25,615 nt of DNA, from positions 1 through 25,615 of the forward strand of contig JAIPMN010001565.1 of assembly GCA_020650975.1 (NCBI GenBank), given 5' to 3'. Source of the stretch: Apostichopus californicus. Taxonomy: Eukaryota; Echinodermata; Holothuroidea; Aspidochirotida; Stichopodidae. The position numbers and the translations under genes were made by a program. The notes below the pieces were generated by a model. That model made no database searches, had not been told where the DNA came from, and worked only from the letters and a program-made list of their open reading frames with translations. Below, one piece after another: positions 8,890 to 20,646 of this stretch (positions are counted from its first letter, which is position 1; each line of letters begins with the position of its first letter).

Positions 8890-10064
8890 CAGTCTTGTAA
8901 ACTAATTATTCGTGCAAGGTCTAGCTGACCAGTTGACAATGTCAAGCTAACCTTTGACATACCTGAATGTTTTACCTTCAAAAGACTGGGAACTTGTTTT
9001 GTTCAATACAGTCTATCAAGACCAAGGGGATTTGACCGACAGGACTTGCTAAAGTTTAGAATTTATTAACTTTCACTTCAGAGAATTCACTGGTGATCAT
9101 ATCTTTGACATTGTCATGGTACTGTAGTTGTTCATTACCGTACTTGCTACAAGCATCATTGTTGTGGTAGGCAGTGTTGTAGTGGTGATACTATGTCTAT
9201 GTCCATGTGTGGACTCACACTTTTGTGAAATTTTTATTTAGATTCTGATTGTAAACTTTGATTTCTCAATGGTCAAGCTCCCAGTGATACTCCGTTTAGT
9301 CAGTGTATGTAGTATATGTATTAAAGGTGTTAGAATTTCATTGTTTTCTACCAAACGTGCAGTAAAAGCCAACTGCATGAGACCAATCATACTGTGTCAG
9401 TACTCTCACAGTAAAACTGTGGGCAAAATGGATGAGCTGTACTGTAATAGTACTTTGAAAAAAGTTTCCTTTAATCCAATTGTTGTACTGTTGCATTCGC
9501 TAAGTTGAAAAACTTTTTAACTTGTACTGTTACTCTGTATGTTGACCAGTTTCTACAATTTATATGCAATCACCTCAGTACATATCTAGAAGGGCTTTTA
9601 AGGTGACAGTATATTGCACTATTGCAGTCTAGACATATGATCACGCATGCATATGTGCGATGAATGCTTTAAACAAGAACAGTTCTAACTCAGTATTAAT
9701 TAAAAAGTGATATTGAGTTCATTGCACTGAAGGTTCTGTATGCATATATACAGTATGTTTTAAAATGAGAAAAGTCTTTGGTTTCCTTCTGATTCGTACA
9801 GTATAGACTACATGAGGCTTCTTATGTTCTGACAGTACAGTACATACTGTTATGGATGCTATTAAATTAATGTGCATCATTTCTCTGTGTGTGGTTTGAT
9901 ATGGAGTAGACCATACTGTGAACAAAGGAAGGCAAACACCGTGAATATCACCTTTGCAATGATGATATTTTCTTATTAGTGGATAAATTCATGAGAAGAA
10001 AAATAAAATGATCATTTTGATGAAAATTTGTGATGAGAATCAATTTACACACATACTATACTGT
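8890..10064. other. Unassigned intronic sequence
   Basis: AT-rich, CpG-poor intron with many TACAGTA/TACTGTA words (for example near 9124, 9436 and 9836). No gene, RNA or repeat family was recognised. The first part could be LTR sequence of the Copia remnant. Confidence 0.5.
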
Positions 10065-10671
10065 CTATATGTGATAAGATATAGTGTGTACTGTAAAGTT
10101 AGAGTCCTCTATATGTGATAAGATATAGTGTGTACTGTAAAGTTAGAGTCCTCTATATGTGATGAGATATAGTGTGTACTGTAAAGTTAGAGTCCTCTAT
10201 ATGTGATGAGATATAGTGTGTACTGTGAAGTTAGAGTCCTCTATGTGATGAGATATAGTGTGTACTGTAAAGTTAGAGTCCTCTATGTGATTAGATATAG
10301 TGTGTACTGTGAAGTTAGAGTCCTCTATATGTGATGAGATATAGTGTGTACTGTGAAGTTAGAGTCCTCTATGTGATGAGATATAGTGTGTACTGTAAAG
10401 TTAGAGTCCTCTATGTGATGAGATATAGTGTGTACTGTGAAGTTAGAGTCCTCTATATGTGATGAGATATAGTGTGTACTGTAAAGTTAGAGTCCTCTAT
10501 GTGATTAGATATAGTGTGTACTGTGAAGTTAGAGTCCTCTATATGTGATAAGATATAGTGTGTACTGTAAAGTTAGAGTCCTCTATATGTGATAAGATAT
10601 AGTGTGTACTGTAAAGTTAGGGTCCTCTATATGTGATGAGATGTACTGTAGTGTGTACTATAAAGTTAGAG
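10065..10671 (+). repeat. Minisatellite with alternating 44- and 42-bp units
   Basis: About 14 units built on CTATATGTGATAAGATATAG followed by TGTGTACTGTAAAGTTAGAG and TCCT. Units vary by presence or absence of an AT dinucleotide (44 or 42 bp), by GATAAG/GATGAG/GATTAG and by TGTAAAG/TGTGAAG. The last unit is diverged. The open frames starting at 10602 arise at its edge and are not supported as genes. Confidence 0.95.
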
Positions 10672-13600
10672 GAATAAAATGTCATCCGTCAAGAACATTC
10701 GTTGTACAGTTTGGGTTCTATGAAACAGCCCTCCCTTGTCATCTTTTTACGTTTTATTTGAATTTAATCAAATTGAAATTGCTCCTTGTACAATACGTCC
10801 CCGAACCAATCAAACGGTGCATACTGAAGTCCTCTCACATGTCAAGAGGAGACGGACTTGTGAATTAAATTTTGACAACCAATTAGCAATTCTGAATATG
10901 ATGATTTCATTCTTCAATCGCTACAGTGGTAATGTACAGTACTACTGTATAATAAACTGTAACACTAGATGTATCTTGTGCTCTGGATGAGAAAACTGAT
11001 ATTATAGAACTTTACAGAATTTAACAGCTAGTGGGAAATTCCATGGTAACGTTATGATGCCTTGTAAGGAATTTTAACATTTCAAGTGCAAAATACTGTA
11101 GCAGAGACAGTGTTAATGTTCAGAGCAAACTTTCATTATTTTTCAATTCTAAATATTTTCAACATTCATTTATAAAGAAAAATATTTTCAAAATTCACGT
11201 AAATATATGAAATACGAATATTAATAGGTGGGGTAACAGCATAACTCATAAAAAGAGATGGGTTTTTTTTGCCTTGTTTATAAGATACAAAAATTCTGTG
11301 AATTTAATAATCAAAATTGCTGTTTAAACACATTGAAGATATAATAGACTCAACTACGTATAACATTCCAGTGAAAACTTAAAAAATATCTTGATTAATA
11401 ATAAATACGTCATAAACAAATAAGGGTATGATAACAGCATGACTGTGACAGTGTGACCTAAGGCTTATTACATGATACAGATATATGTAAAGTAAAGAAG
11501 CTCATGTAACACAGATGAAGTATTAATGTTACAAGTTAGAATTTTACAGTAGTTATATGATTAATTTAAATGTCTTTACATGAAATATTAGCAAAGGTGT
11601 TAGAAATTTGTTCTTAAATAAAGAATTACTTGGAAATGTTGCCATTTTGAGGGAAATTTCGAATTGTGCTAGATACATCCTACAAGTTCAGAAATATAAG
11701 TTGCTCCGGGCTGTGATTCAGCGAAGTGATTCTGACTTTTGATATTATATAACGAATGTTACCACATTGATTACTGTGGGTCACCAATGACTTGAGAGGG
11801 ACATACTTCATGAAATAAGAAGAGTATCTCTATAGAACGTACATTTCTATGCTCTGGGAAAACATCCATGCTCATGTCATATTGTGGATTAAACATAAAT
11901 TTAGTATTTGAAGAGAAACTATAGATTAACTAATACATGTGTCTGGAATAATAAGTATATATACAGTAAGCAATCAATACTTCTTTGTCAGTTACATTAA
12001 CTTAATGAAGTGAAATTAAGATGCTATAAATTTGTAAATGAATAAATAAAACGTAAGAAACAAACACACACGCATCAAAGTCTAGTGGGTATCAAAGTCA
12101 CGATGATATTTCTTTAACGATCTCAAAAGTGAGTACTTAGATTTGGGTAAAAAGTGCCACATTCTATCGGGTAACAAATCCATATTCTTTGTGGAAACAA
12201 ACATCAAAAGTGAGAGCTCATTAAAGTTAACAAAACCCTAAAACAAATGTGTAGAAATGTACGTCTGTTGAAGCAGATGCAATCATTCAGTTTTTGTTTA
12301 AATGTTCTCTCTGGTTTTGTTCTTCATTATGGCACGTGTCCACAAATATATGTCAACACTCAGCAGTCACAACATTGAGTTGGTACTTAACAGTTTACTT
12401 AAAAGTTTGATATGGATTATGTCTTAAATTTTAGTTGTCAATCACTGTTTTTGCAACAAACCTAACCAACTGATGTATAATCTAACAAACCAAAGCATCT
12501 GATGTACAGTATAATCTAGTGATGCCAGCACACTACACTACTGTAATAATACAATGTTAATGTAATCTAGTGATGCCAGCACACTTCACTACTGTACTCT
12601 GGGAGTATGATTTGCAAATATACAAGTTTTATTTCATTCCTGTCTGCATAATTCCCAAAATGTAGAAAATATATATGTTTTTTTTTTGGTAACAGGTTGA
12701 AAGTTTGAGGAAGCGTTAATTATACAGAAGGTTGCTGGAGTGGAATTCAAAGTTTGTTCATATTTGTTGAAACTTGAATGCTAGTTCTTTAAACTAAACA
12801 AGATTGCACAAAACTTAATAATGATTTATTTATGTAGTAACTTGTAAAATAAAAAGTGCGCTAATATCAACATTTTGGAAATTCAAATATGATGTCAATC
12901 ATGTCATACATTTGTTTACACATATGACAATTTTTGAAAACAGGGTGGTCATGTCCACCTAATCGTGAAGTTGTCCTAGTGTAACATTATACCTAACTAT
13001 AAATGATTTTCAATAAAAAAGTATGAATTATTGTAATTTATAAACATTTAAGCAGCAGCAGTTTTTACACTGTTTCTAACACTACTGTGGCTTGAGTGAT
13101 TATTGCTACAGTGGAGGTACAGTATGCCAGCTCAACTGTACTGTATCTAAATTGTATATATATTCTAGAATTTCTCTGTGGCTGTGTGGTACACTCTACT
13201 GTAGGTACTGAAGGTAATTATGTGCTTGTAACTGTACAGTACTACTGAAGGTACATGTTAACTACCAATAGTCTCCCAGAATACATCTCTCCTTGCATGA
13301 GACAGAGTTTTGAACAGAACTGACAGACATATAAATTTATTAACATACACTGTCTCCAGGGGTCGTGCGGTCAATGAGCCTCACTTGAATTTTGTTCTCC
13401 TGTGTTGCAATTTGAATATAACGTTATGCCTCACTTTGTACTGTAGCTACAGTAGCTCAATCTCATGGTGTTTGGTTTTATGGTTTCCCTGTCATGAACA
13501 GTACACCAAATAGCAACGGATTTGATTAGTAATTTGATAAAAATGAATTATCTATTCATTTGAAAGGGCAGCAGTACAGTTAAGTAATTACTGTTCAGTA

Positions 13601-15106
13601 GATCAGTTAATTTAATATTTACAAATTAGCAACATTTTGATAAATGATAAATTATGATATCATTGGATTCTCATTTGTTACAACCTTGTCATAATTGACA
13701 ACCCAGTCAATTAAAAACTGAAATACTGACATGTACAGTATCTTTCATAATTTGTTAGAAATTGGTTTTCAACTCTTAAGACTTGGCACCCTTTGCAGAA
13801 AGAATGATACGAGATGGAAACTTTGAAATGTTTGAATGACATTGATTTTAAGTGACTGTTTATGATATTAACGCCATTGAATGTCTGGTAATACTTCAGT
13901 CATTATATTTAAAATTCAAAACATGCAGGTACCTGTGTCTTTAGAAACTCTCTTCTTATCATGTAGTCATTTTGTCTGGTGAGTGGTGACAGATGTGTTG
14001 CAGTAGATGTACACGTATGAATGAAACGAGAAACAGAATTCAAATATCAGGCACAGTCAATTAATATCTATACATAATTGTACTGGTAGGGGAATCATGC
14101 TTAGTACCATTTATATGATTCTACATACATGTACTGTTATATCTTTTATGGACTGATGCGTATCACAAATCGAGTGTTTGGTTGCCCTGAATTTAACCTT
14201 GTGATAATTACTGTATTATACATATCAGATTAGCTATTTTAACTTTGCATATTTATTGAGTCCTAGGAAGAGTCCAAGTAATCATTAACTTGAACGGATT
14301 CTAATCAAATCAAACTGATTGGAAAACAAAACCAACAAAACAAAATCAACCCACACTGAATCAATGGAAATATTAATATTGGAATTCTTGACTGTACTGT
14401 ATGTAGTTAGTCTATTATGTCATTGCAATATGTAACTTAATTCATTTACTGTACACTGTATAGTACTTATATAATAATTAGTGTATGACTGGACTGGTAT
14501 AGTATGTGAAGCTTACAGCAATTTAATAATATTGCTTCAAAGTTGTCTTTGACTGTTTATGTACATGATGGTAACTTACAACAGTACTGAATGGACTTTA
14601 ACATATACAGTACAGTACTATAGCAGTGTGAAGTTTACCTCAGTTTAACTGGGCAGGTACAGTAGTACAGTATTTAATAATCAGGAACTCAACAGCTCTA
14701 ACAGCAGGGTGTGTAAAATTATTAACACTAGGTATAGCAATAGCCATTACTGTAGGCTCACTATTAAGTACATACAGTAAATGTTGCAATGTCGATGAAC
14801 TTTTGAATTTATAGCTGTAGACTGCCATAGTCGCTGTATAGTCGCTGTATACTGTACAGTAGGTGCCACCACTTTCAGGGTTTAGCTGCAGATGAGGAAA
14901 CCTTACATGTTGGGAGAAATGATATAGTTATAATTATTATTGCGTTAAATTACTCTAGATTGGGTAAGAGCTACTTAGTTCGCTTTTGAATATATATACA
15001 GATGATTATTAATTAGCTAAATCCATTCAAGTCTTACTGTTGGTTATTTACCGTCTCATTTTATTGGGTTCAGTTATTCTATTTTAAGTGTGCACTGTAC
15101 CCAGAG
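10672..15106. other. Long AT-rich intronic stretch without recognised features
   Basis: No coding exon, RNA gene or transposon domain was recognised in these 4.4 kb. Small local structures are a 51-bp direct duplication at 12512/12563 and an 11-bp tandem TAGTCGCTGTA pair at 14829-14850 next to the palindrome TACTGTACAGTA at 14850-14861. Composition is AT-rich and CpG-poor. Confidence 0.6.
12512..12596 (+). repeat. 51-bp-period direct duplication
   Basis: TAATCTAGTGATGCCAGCAC followed by ACT(A/T)CACTACTGTA occurs at 12512 and 12563, with AT-rich sequence between. It is a local two-copy duplication with no coding meaning. Confidence 0.85.
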
Positions 15107-15114
15107 GTACACAC
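15107..15114 (+). repeat. Left target site duplication GTACACAC
   Basis: The eight bases directly before the CAGTGTTTCC terminus are identical to the eight bases after the right terminus (17908-17915). Eight-base duplications are characteristic of hAT transposase. Confidence 0.85.
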
Positions 15115-15142
15115 CAGTGTTTCCGCTAAGCCGCTATGACGC

Positions 15143-15180
15143 GATTTTGACGCAATGGCTTGCCGATTTGACGCACTGGC
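15143..15180 (+). repeat. Subterminal direct repeat of the hAT-like element
   Basis: GATTTTGACGCAATGGC (15143-15159) is followed by GATTTGACGCACTGGC (15165-15180). Short subterminal repeats near hAT ends commonly serve as transposase binding sites; that role here is inferred from position only. Confidence 0.55.
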
Positions 15181-15886
15181 GTTCAGAGAGAGAGAAAAAA
15201 AAAGAGGGTTTCATTTTCTCCTGAATTTTATACAGTGTGGATAGAGAAAAACATCGTTTCAAAAGGCATGGTGTTCAGAACTTCACCTTGAAGTGAAGAA
15301 ATTATTACTGTAAATTGTTTCCAATTTATCGTCAGAAATGTTAAATTAGCGATCGTTAACTTTACCGTAGCGCTGTTTATACAGTCACGTAGATTTAGCT
15401 CGATTGCTGTAAAGCTAAATCATATAACGTAACGTGCACGTGCACTGATGCATTGCCTACACTACGATGGTTCGCAATACCAGTGTACTAAATATAATAT
15501 CTGTATAGCCTACCTTACATTACATTGCAAAAGGGTCAGAAATAAGCGGGGGCGACGGGCGATTTGCCCTAGCAAGTGCTAAAAAAAGCCCTCCGAAAGC
15601 ACAATTGCGAGGGCGAAAAAGAAATATAAGAAAATCGCCCTCGTAATATCAGGTGTCTGTGTAAATTTAATTGTGACATGCTTTTTGCTTTAGCTAGGGT
15701 TTGCAGTAGCAGCGCGAATCGCACAAACAGTTCTCACAATCCTGCATCACATTTGATCAAATTTGAAGCAGTGCGGGAGGGTCGCGCACAATCACCGGGA
15801 ACTCCCGCTCAGTCACTGGCAAATTACGGCCTCCACTAAGCAATTTCAGTACCAGCGACAATAACCTCAAATCCCCAAAAATCTCC

Positions 15887-16340
15887 GACCACATGGTAGC
15901 CTAACTTCAAACTAAGTCAACATGAACTCTAACCTAGCCATCTGTTTATTCGCTCAAGTTGTGTCGCAAATAAAAAATAAAAATATCCAAGAAAAACTGC
16001 AATCTTTGACAACATGTTAGCCTAACAATCACACTAAGTCAATGGGAAATGTAGCCTATAACCATCGGTTGCCAAAAAAAATAACAATACTTTGCGTAGC
16101 TTTGTTTACCTACTTTCCTTGCTGCTATCGTCGCGCGCAAGGTAGCCAAACACCACACGTAGTCAACGGGAAAATCTAGCCTAAGCATCTCTTTATTCGC
16201 TGAAATTGTGACGCAGTTAGCTAGAACTAAAATATCCATGAAATACTGCAACCTTCGACCACATGTTAGCCTAACAACCACACTAAGTCGATGGGAAATG
16301 TAGCCTAACCATCGGTTTGCAAAAAAAAAAAAAAAATTGC
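15887..16340 (+). repeat. About 122-bp tandem repeat, four diverged units
   Basis: Units start near 15887, 16008, 16134 and 16257, marked by an ACATG(G/T)TAGCCTAAC or AAGGTAGCCAAAC word followed by AGTC(A/G)A...GG(G)AAA and a TATTCGCT/AAAA stretch. Units 2 and 4 are the most alike. Internal tandem arrays are common in non-autonomous hAT elements. The minus-strand open frame at 16039-16281 is a by-product. Confidence 0.75.
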
Positions 16341-16769
16341 TGGAAATCGGCAGTTGTTTGGAAGGTATGTGCTATGTCTTAGAGAGGGAATGTTGTATTT
16401 TACGTACACCGTTGCTATGGCGATGGATTGAAGGTTTTAACTTCGATTACTTTTCAGCGGTATAATGGTTTCATATTTGGTGGTGGGTGATTTTATCCAC
16501 ACACGAAAAAATACATGATTAAAGGAAAGGGCACCTTCAGTAGAAGTAAACCTGTGTTTTCTATTTCAGTTGATGGGTTATTGGTTTTTCGTCATATATT
16601 CGGTGGATTGACGTTATTTGCTAAACGATCGCAAATTTTGGCAATTCAATTAACTTTCATGAACTTGCTATACGGTCGCAGCTAACTAGGAAGAGGGTAA
16701 TTGTGCTTACTAGATCCTGATGAATGCTTACAACCTTTTCCGTAAACAGCATATTGAACTTTGGAAAAG

Positions 16770-16818
16770 CGCCCCCTTAAACCTTAAAAAAGCCCTCGTT
16801 AATACATTAAGGGGGGCG
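16770..16818. repeat. Short foldback inside the hAT-like element
   Basis: CGCCCCCTTAA (16770-16780) and TTAAGGGGGGCG (16807-16818) are inverted copies, with one extra G in the right arm, around an AGCCCTCGTT-containing loop. Related CGCCCTCG/GAGGGCG words occur at 15540-15650, so this belongs to a repeat made of inverted C- and G-rich blocks. Confidence 0.6.
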
Positions 16819-17051
16819 TTTTTAACTTTTCATTTTCCAAAATAGCCCCCCAGAGCCAAATCTAAATTCCTCCCCTGCATTGCAAGTGGTGCACTATATT
16901 TGAGCCAAATTTAGCTTGTAAAAATAAAGCGTATTATGCAACGAACTAATTTATTATTATTTAGCAAACATCGTTTAAATAAAGCTCAGGGTTCCATGCC
17001 TCAATTTCAAATCAGACATTGGATTGGCCGATGTTTAGTACTGTACTACAC

Positions 17052-17711
17052 GGGCGTAGCCAGTATGTAGCACTGTAAGCCCGGGCCTACACTTTTTTGG
17101 CCAAGTTTACTTTTTTTTTAAAACACCCATAACTCAAATCCATAAGCTTGCTGGACGAGTTTTAGAGTCTAGACAGGAAAAACTATTGAAATGAACGTAG
17201 CAAGAATATGGCTATATTAGGTGACCTATTCTTCTGTCATCTAGGCTGTCATTTCTATCGCGTGCCGTTTTAATCAACACTCTACCTGCCGATCTTGTCA
17301 GTTTTTTAACATCTAGTTAAGAACCCGTTTACGCAGATAATATTTCAGTTGAGAAACATTCCACAGTCAAATAAGCCTATCGTTGATAAACAGACTTTAT
17401 AGAGCTGCAGCACTTTGTTGCCATGTTGTCACTGGCTTACTCTGTACATGTACCTTGCTTATTTTAAATACATTATGTAGTATTGAAGTACTTTTTTAAC
17501 TCGTTTGATTTTTTGGTTTAAAGGGATATTGAATGACGTGTCTCAAGTTACCAAGGGGCCAGGGAACCAAAATGAACACTCGGGAAGGGCCGTTTCCGGC
17601 CATCTGGGGGGTTTGTAAAACCAAAAATTTTCTTGTACGCTCCGCGCCAACCGATGGTGGCGCTCCGCTCAGATAGTCGTGCCTACATGTTTGAAAATCC
17701 TGGCTACGCCC
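17052..17711. repeat. Repeat segment with 12-bp inverted ends nested in the hAT-like element
   Basis: GGGCGTAGCCAG at 17052-17063 is exactly complementary to CTGGCTACGCCC at 17700-17711. The right side carries CGCTCCGCGCCAACCGATGG, a type of repeat end I associate with dispersed repeats in invertebrate genomes. No matching target duplication was seen, so this may be a composite and not one insertion. Confidence 0.45.
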
Positions 17712-17907
17712 CTTGTATTTATACTGTCGGCCAAATGTACCATCGTGAAAGGTCACGAAAACATGGACCGATTGTGCTTTGGGTTCAATAAAGTAATTTT
17801 CCCAGAATTTTACCCCTCCCATTAGAGCCTCCCCCAGGACGGGGTGAGTCAAATATTCAGATATTAGCCATTTTGACTCAATGGGAAATTTCTTAGAGGA
17901 AACACTG

Positions 17908-17915
17908 GTACACAC
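17908..17915 (+). repeat. Right target site duplication GTACACAC
   Basis: This is the exact copy of 15107-15114 directly after the CACTG terminus. It confirms the right boundary of the hAT-like insertion. Confidence 0.85.
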
Positions 17916-18180
17916 CATTTGTTTTTTAAATTTCTTACTCCTTTTTCTTGATTCCTTACTTTGTTAAATTCTTCCTTTCCTGGATTGGAGTGTTCTATTG
18001 TGTTGTATTTCTCAAGGACTCCTGTTGACTATGCAGATCTATATTATACTGTAGTATTGTTATGTTGTTGTGGAAAAACAAATATAATTGAATGAACTGC
18101 AGTCAGTCTTAGTATACCTTTAAACTGTAATCAATTTTGGAAGTCTTAGAACGCTGTGTTCCATCTTTTATCTTCTGTAG

Positions 18181-18361
18181 AATCCGGCCAGCACTGTTAA
18201 GACAGGCGTCTTATGGCACGCTCAAGATAGGCTGCTACCATATGTTCAAGAGGTTAACAGTGGAAAACCCAGAAGATGAAACGTTGCTAGTCAATGTGAT
18301 TTGTGGTGTGTCAGCTGGAATCCTCTCATCAGCTGTCTGTACCCCAACAGATGTCCTGAAG
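18181..18361 (+). CDS. SLC25A14/SLC25A30: Mitochondrial carrier (UCP5/KMCP1-like), exon with second signature motif
   Basis: This 181-bp exon encodes helix 2 and helix 3 of the carrier. [18 protein letters not shown] matches the family segment [18 protein letters not shown], and [15 protein letters not shown] and CTPTDVLK follow. PTDVLK is the PxDxx(K/R) signature of the second repeat. The first base completes a Gly codon begun in the previous exon (phase 2), and the exon ends with AAG before GTAAAT at phase 0. One base plus exactly 60 codons are open. This is the most clearly conserved exon. Reading past the donor runs to a TAA at 18434-18436, which is intron. Confidence 0.95.
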
Positions 18362-19154
18362 GTAAATGAAGTGTACTTAGAGCTGCGTAGTGAGGTCACG
18401 AATCTATTAAAGAAAGGTCCACTTACTCTCCTTTAAAGCGGTTTTGTGACATTCATGTTTTAGGGAGATTTCATTAAATTGAATATCCCTTGTCCAGTAC
18501 CAATATTATATGAGGACTGACCGGCTCATTGTACACTATGTTACCATGGCAACTTGTGCTTGTGCACATGATTATGCATGCCATGCAAAATAGAATATAA
18601 AAGTGTCAGAGATATTTGGAAAAGTACTTGTAAGTTTTTTAAAACTGCGTGTGCTTACAATGCATTTATCTATATAATATTTTTGTCACTATTTACAGTA
18701 GTACCTTCACCTTGAACTTGATTGTAGTGCATAAACCTAACTCACAGGATTTGCCATGGATGTGATTGTGTCCCACAGTTTGTACAGTGCTGTTCAAACC
18801 ATGAAAGGGACGTTTGTACAGTTTTAAATTCATGTGTTATTACTGTAGATTTCAGAAGAAATTCAAATTTCGACAACTAACTTGCAATGGAAGGGTTCAT
18901 CATTCCATGAATTCACCTCATCAAAATGTAATTCACTGTGCAGTAAAATGTGTAAGTAGGTGAGCCAAGTTAATGTCCTGATAGACTGCCTCCATTAATG
19001 AATTTGATCAGTTCTCTTAATTATCTAAAACTCATTCTTCTTGCCTCCTCATCGAACAAGTCATGTTTTGTATACATGTATACATACTTCACTGTAAGTA
19101 AGCACTCGACACTTTAGCTTACTACAATTACTGCATACTTTGACTTTGTCATCA

Positions 19155-19830
19155 TATATGACAGACACAACAAAATTGTGACATCACATGTAGCTCCATC
19201 ATATATGACAGACACAACAAAATTGTGACATCACATGTAGCTCCATCATATATGACAGACACAACAAAATTGTGACATCACATGTAGCTCCATCATATCA
19301 GACACAACAAAATTGTGACATCACATGTAGCTCCATCATATGACAGACACATCAAAATTATGACATCACATGTAGCTCCATCATATCAGACACAACAAAA
19401 TTGTGACATCACAGGTAGCTCCATCATATATGACAGACACAACAAAATTGTGACATCACATGTAGCTCCATCATATCAGACACAACAAAATTGTGACATC
19501 ACATGTAGCTCCATCATATGACAGACACAACAAAATTGTGACATCACATGTAGCTCCATCATATCAGACACAACAAAATTGTGACATCACAGGTAGCTCC
19601 ATCATATATGACAGACACAACAAAATTGTGACATCACAGGAAGCTCCATCATATATGACAGACACATCAAAAATGTGACATCACATGTAGCTCCATCATA
19701 TATGACAGACACAACAAAATTGTGACATCACATGTAGCTCCATCATATAACAGACACATTAAAATTGTGACATCACAGGTAGCTCCATCATATGACAGAC
19801 ACATCAAAATTATGACATCACAGGTAGCTT
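19155..19830 (+). repeat. Satellite of about 15 units, 42-47 bp
   Basis: Units read ATCATATATGACAGACACAA followed by CAAAATTGTGACATCACATG and TAGCTCC. Shorter variants lose the ATGACAG section (ATCATATCAGACAC). About 15 TAGCTCC or AAGCTCC/TAGCTTT unit ends are present. Each unit holds the inverted repeat TGTGA-CA-TCACA with TGACATCA inside. Repeating open frames at 19315-19678 derive from the satellite. Confidence 0.95.
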
Positions 19831-20646
19831 TCGGCTGCCATACTGGATGTGAGGATTGCTAGGTCACTGAGCTGATATTCTAATTGTTAGAAATTTTTCA
19901 ACAGCCTCACATTTTCAGACAAAATTGATGAGGTTTTTAGTTGGCAAATAACAGTCGTTGTACTTTCACGTGGACAAGCTGCAAAGGGTGCTGGTGGTTT
20001 TTAAGCACACTGGTCACTGTATAGTACATCAATGTATTCACTACAGTGGCTTTGCTTCAATTATCTCTTGAGTAATTAATACAGTCATGTGTAAAATCAG
20101 GCTGTGAAAGTTGTGCATTTCATATTATTCAGACAAGGTTATCACCCACAATGTGATATCAAGAACTACTGTAGATACAAGAAATGCTGGTAGGTTTACA
20201 CTGGTCGTCTTTTAAATTTATCACACCAAACTGGTAATATATTTGCTGAAAGCAATCCCAGAAAAACAAATGACTACCATGCAGTTCCAGGAATGGAAAT
20301 GGTCTGTTGCACTGTGAGCCTGTGTCTGGGGTAGTAGCACAGTTGTGCTGCCTGTTAATGCTAGCTTTCAGGTATTAATATGTATATGTGTCTGTTGGAA
20401 TATGGTAATCCGTCAATGTTTAAAGAGATGGTGGCATAAACCGTGCATCCTTCTGATTTTGCTCTTGTGTTCTGATTCTTTGCAAAAAGCAAAATGAACC
20501 TTTGCAATGGTGATAGTGTGTATGTGATGCATTGGTTGTTAAATCTCTAACTTGAAAAGTACTGTACAGTAGATGGTTGTTTAACTCCATATTGGGGATG
20601 TTGATCCACCTTAGTGATTGTAAGAAGTCTTATTTTTTTTCTGTGG

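Larger units (their letters stand above)
15115..17907. mobile_element. Non-autonomous hAT-like DNA transposon, 2793 bp
   Basis: The termini are CAGTGTTTCCGCTAAG at 15115-15130 and its complement CTTAGAGGAAACACTG at 17892-17907, matching at 15 of 16 positions. They are flanked by perfect 8-bp duplications GTACACAC. CAGTGTTTC-type ends with an 8-bp duplication are the hallmark of hAT elements. No transposase domain is visible: the longest frame, minus strand 17496-17918, has no recognised motif and crosses the terminus. The interior is CpG-richer than the surrounding intron and contains a 122-bp tandem array (15887-16340), foldback segments and a nested repeat (17052-17711). It would have been mobilised in trans. 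Confidence 0.8.
6692..18180 (+). other. Carrier intron 2 (11.5 kb), repeat-rich
   Basis: The donor GTAGGT at 6692 and the acceptor TTATCTTCTGTAG ending at 18180 define a very large intron. It holds a 14-bp minisatellite, a Copia remnant, twin hairpins, a 42/44-bp minisatellite and a hAT-like insertion, each listed separately. Its expansion explains most of the distance between carrier exons. Confidence 0.85.

Noticed and set aside
10065-10671. Regular repeats as a possible CRISPR array
   Set aside because: Units are contiguous with no unique spacers, and the window is animal DNA; this is a minisatellite.
15434-15445. Palindrome GTGCACGTGCAC with a CACGTG core as an E-box
   Set aside because: It is a single site inside a transposon with no promoter context.
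17496-17918. 140-residue minus-strand frame at the hAT right end as a possible transposase
   Set aside because: No hAT catalytic or dimerisation motif is visible, and the frame runs across the terminal repeat and the target duplication.
18137-18436. 99-residue frame as a complete small gene
   Set aside because: Only 18181-18361 is carrier exon. The first residues and the tail after AAG (18359-18361) are intron sequence beyond consensus splice sites.
19315-19678. Repeat-protein frames with MTSHVAPSY units
   Set aside because: They are translations of the 42/47-bp satellite, with frame changes following unit length.
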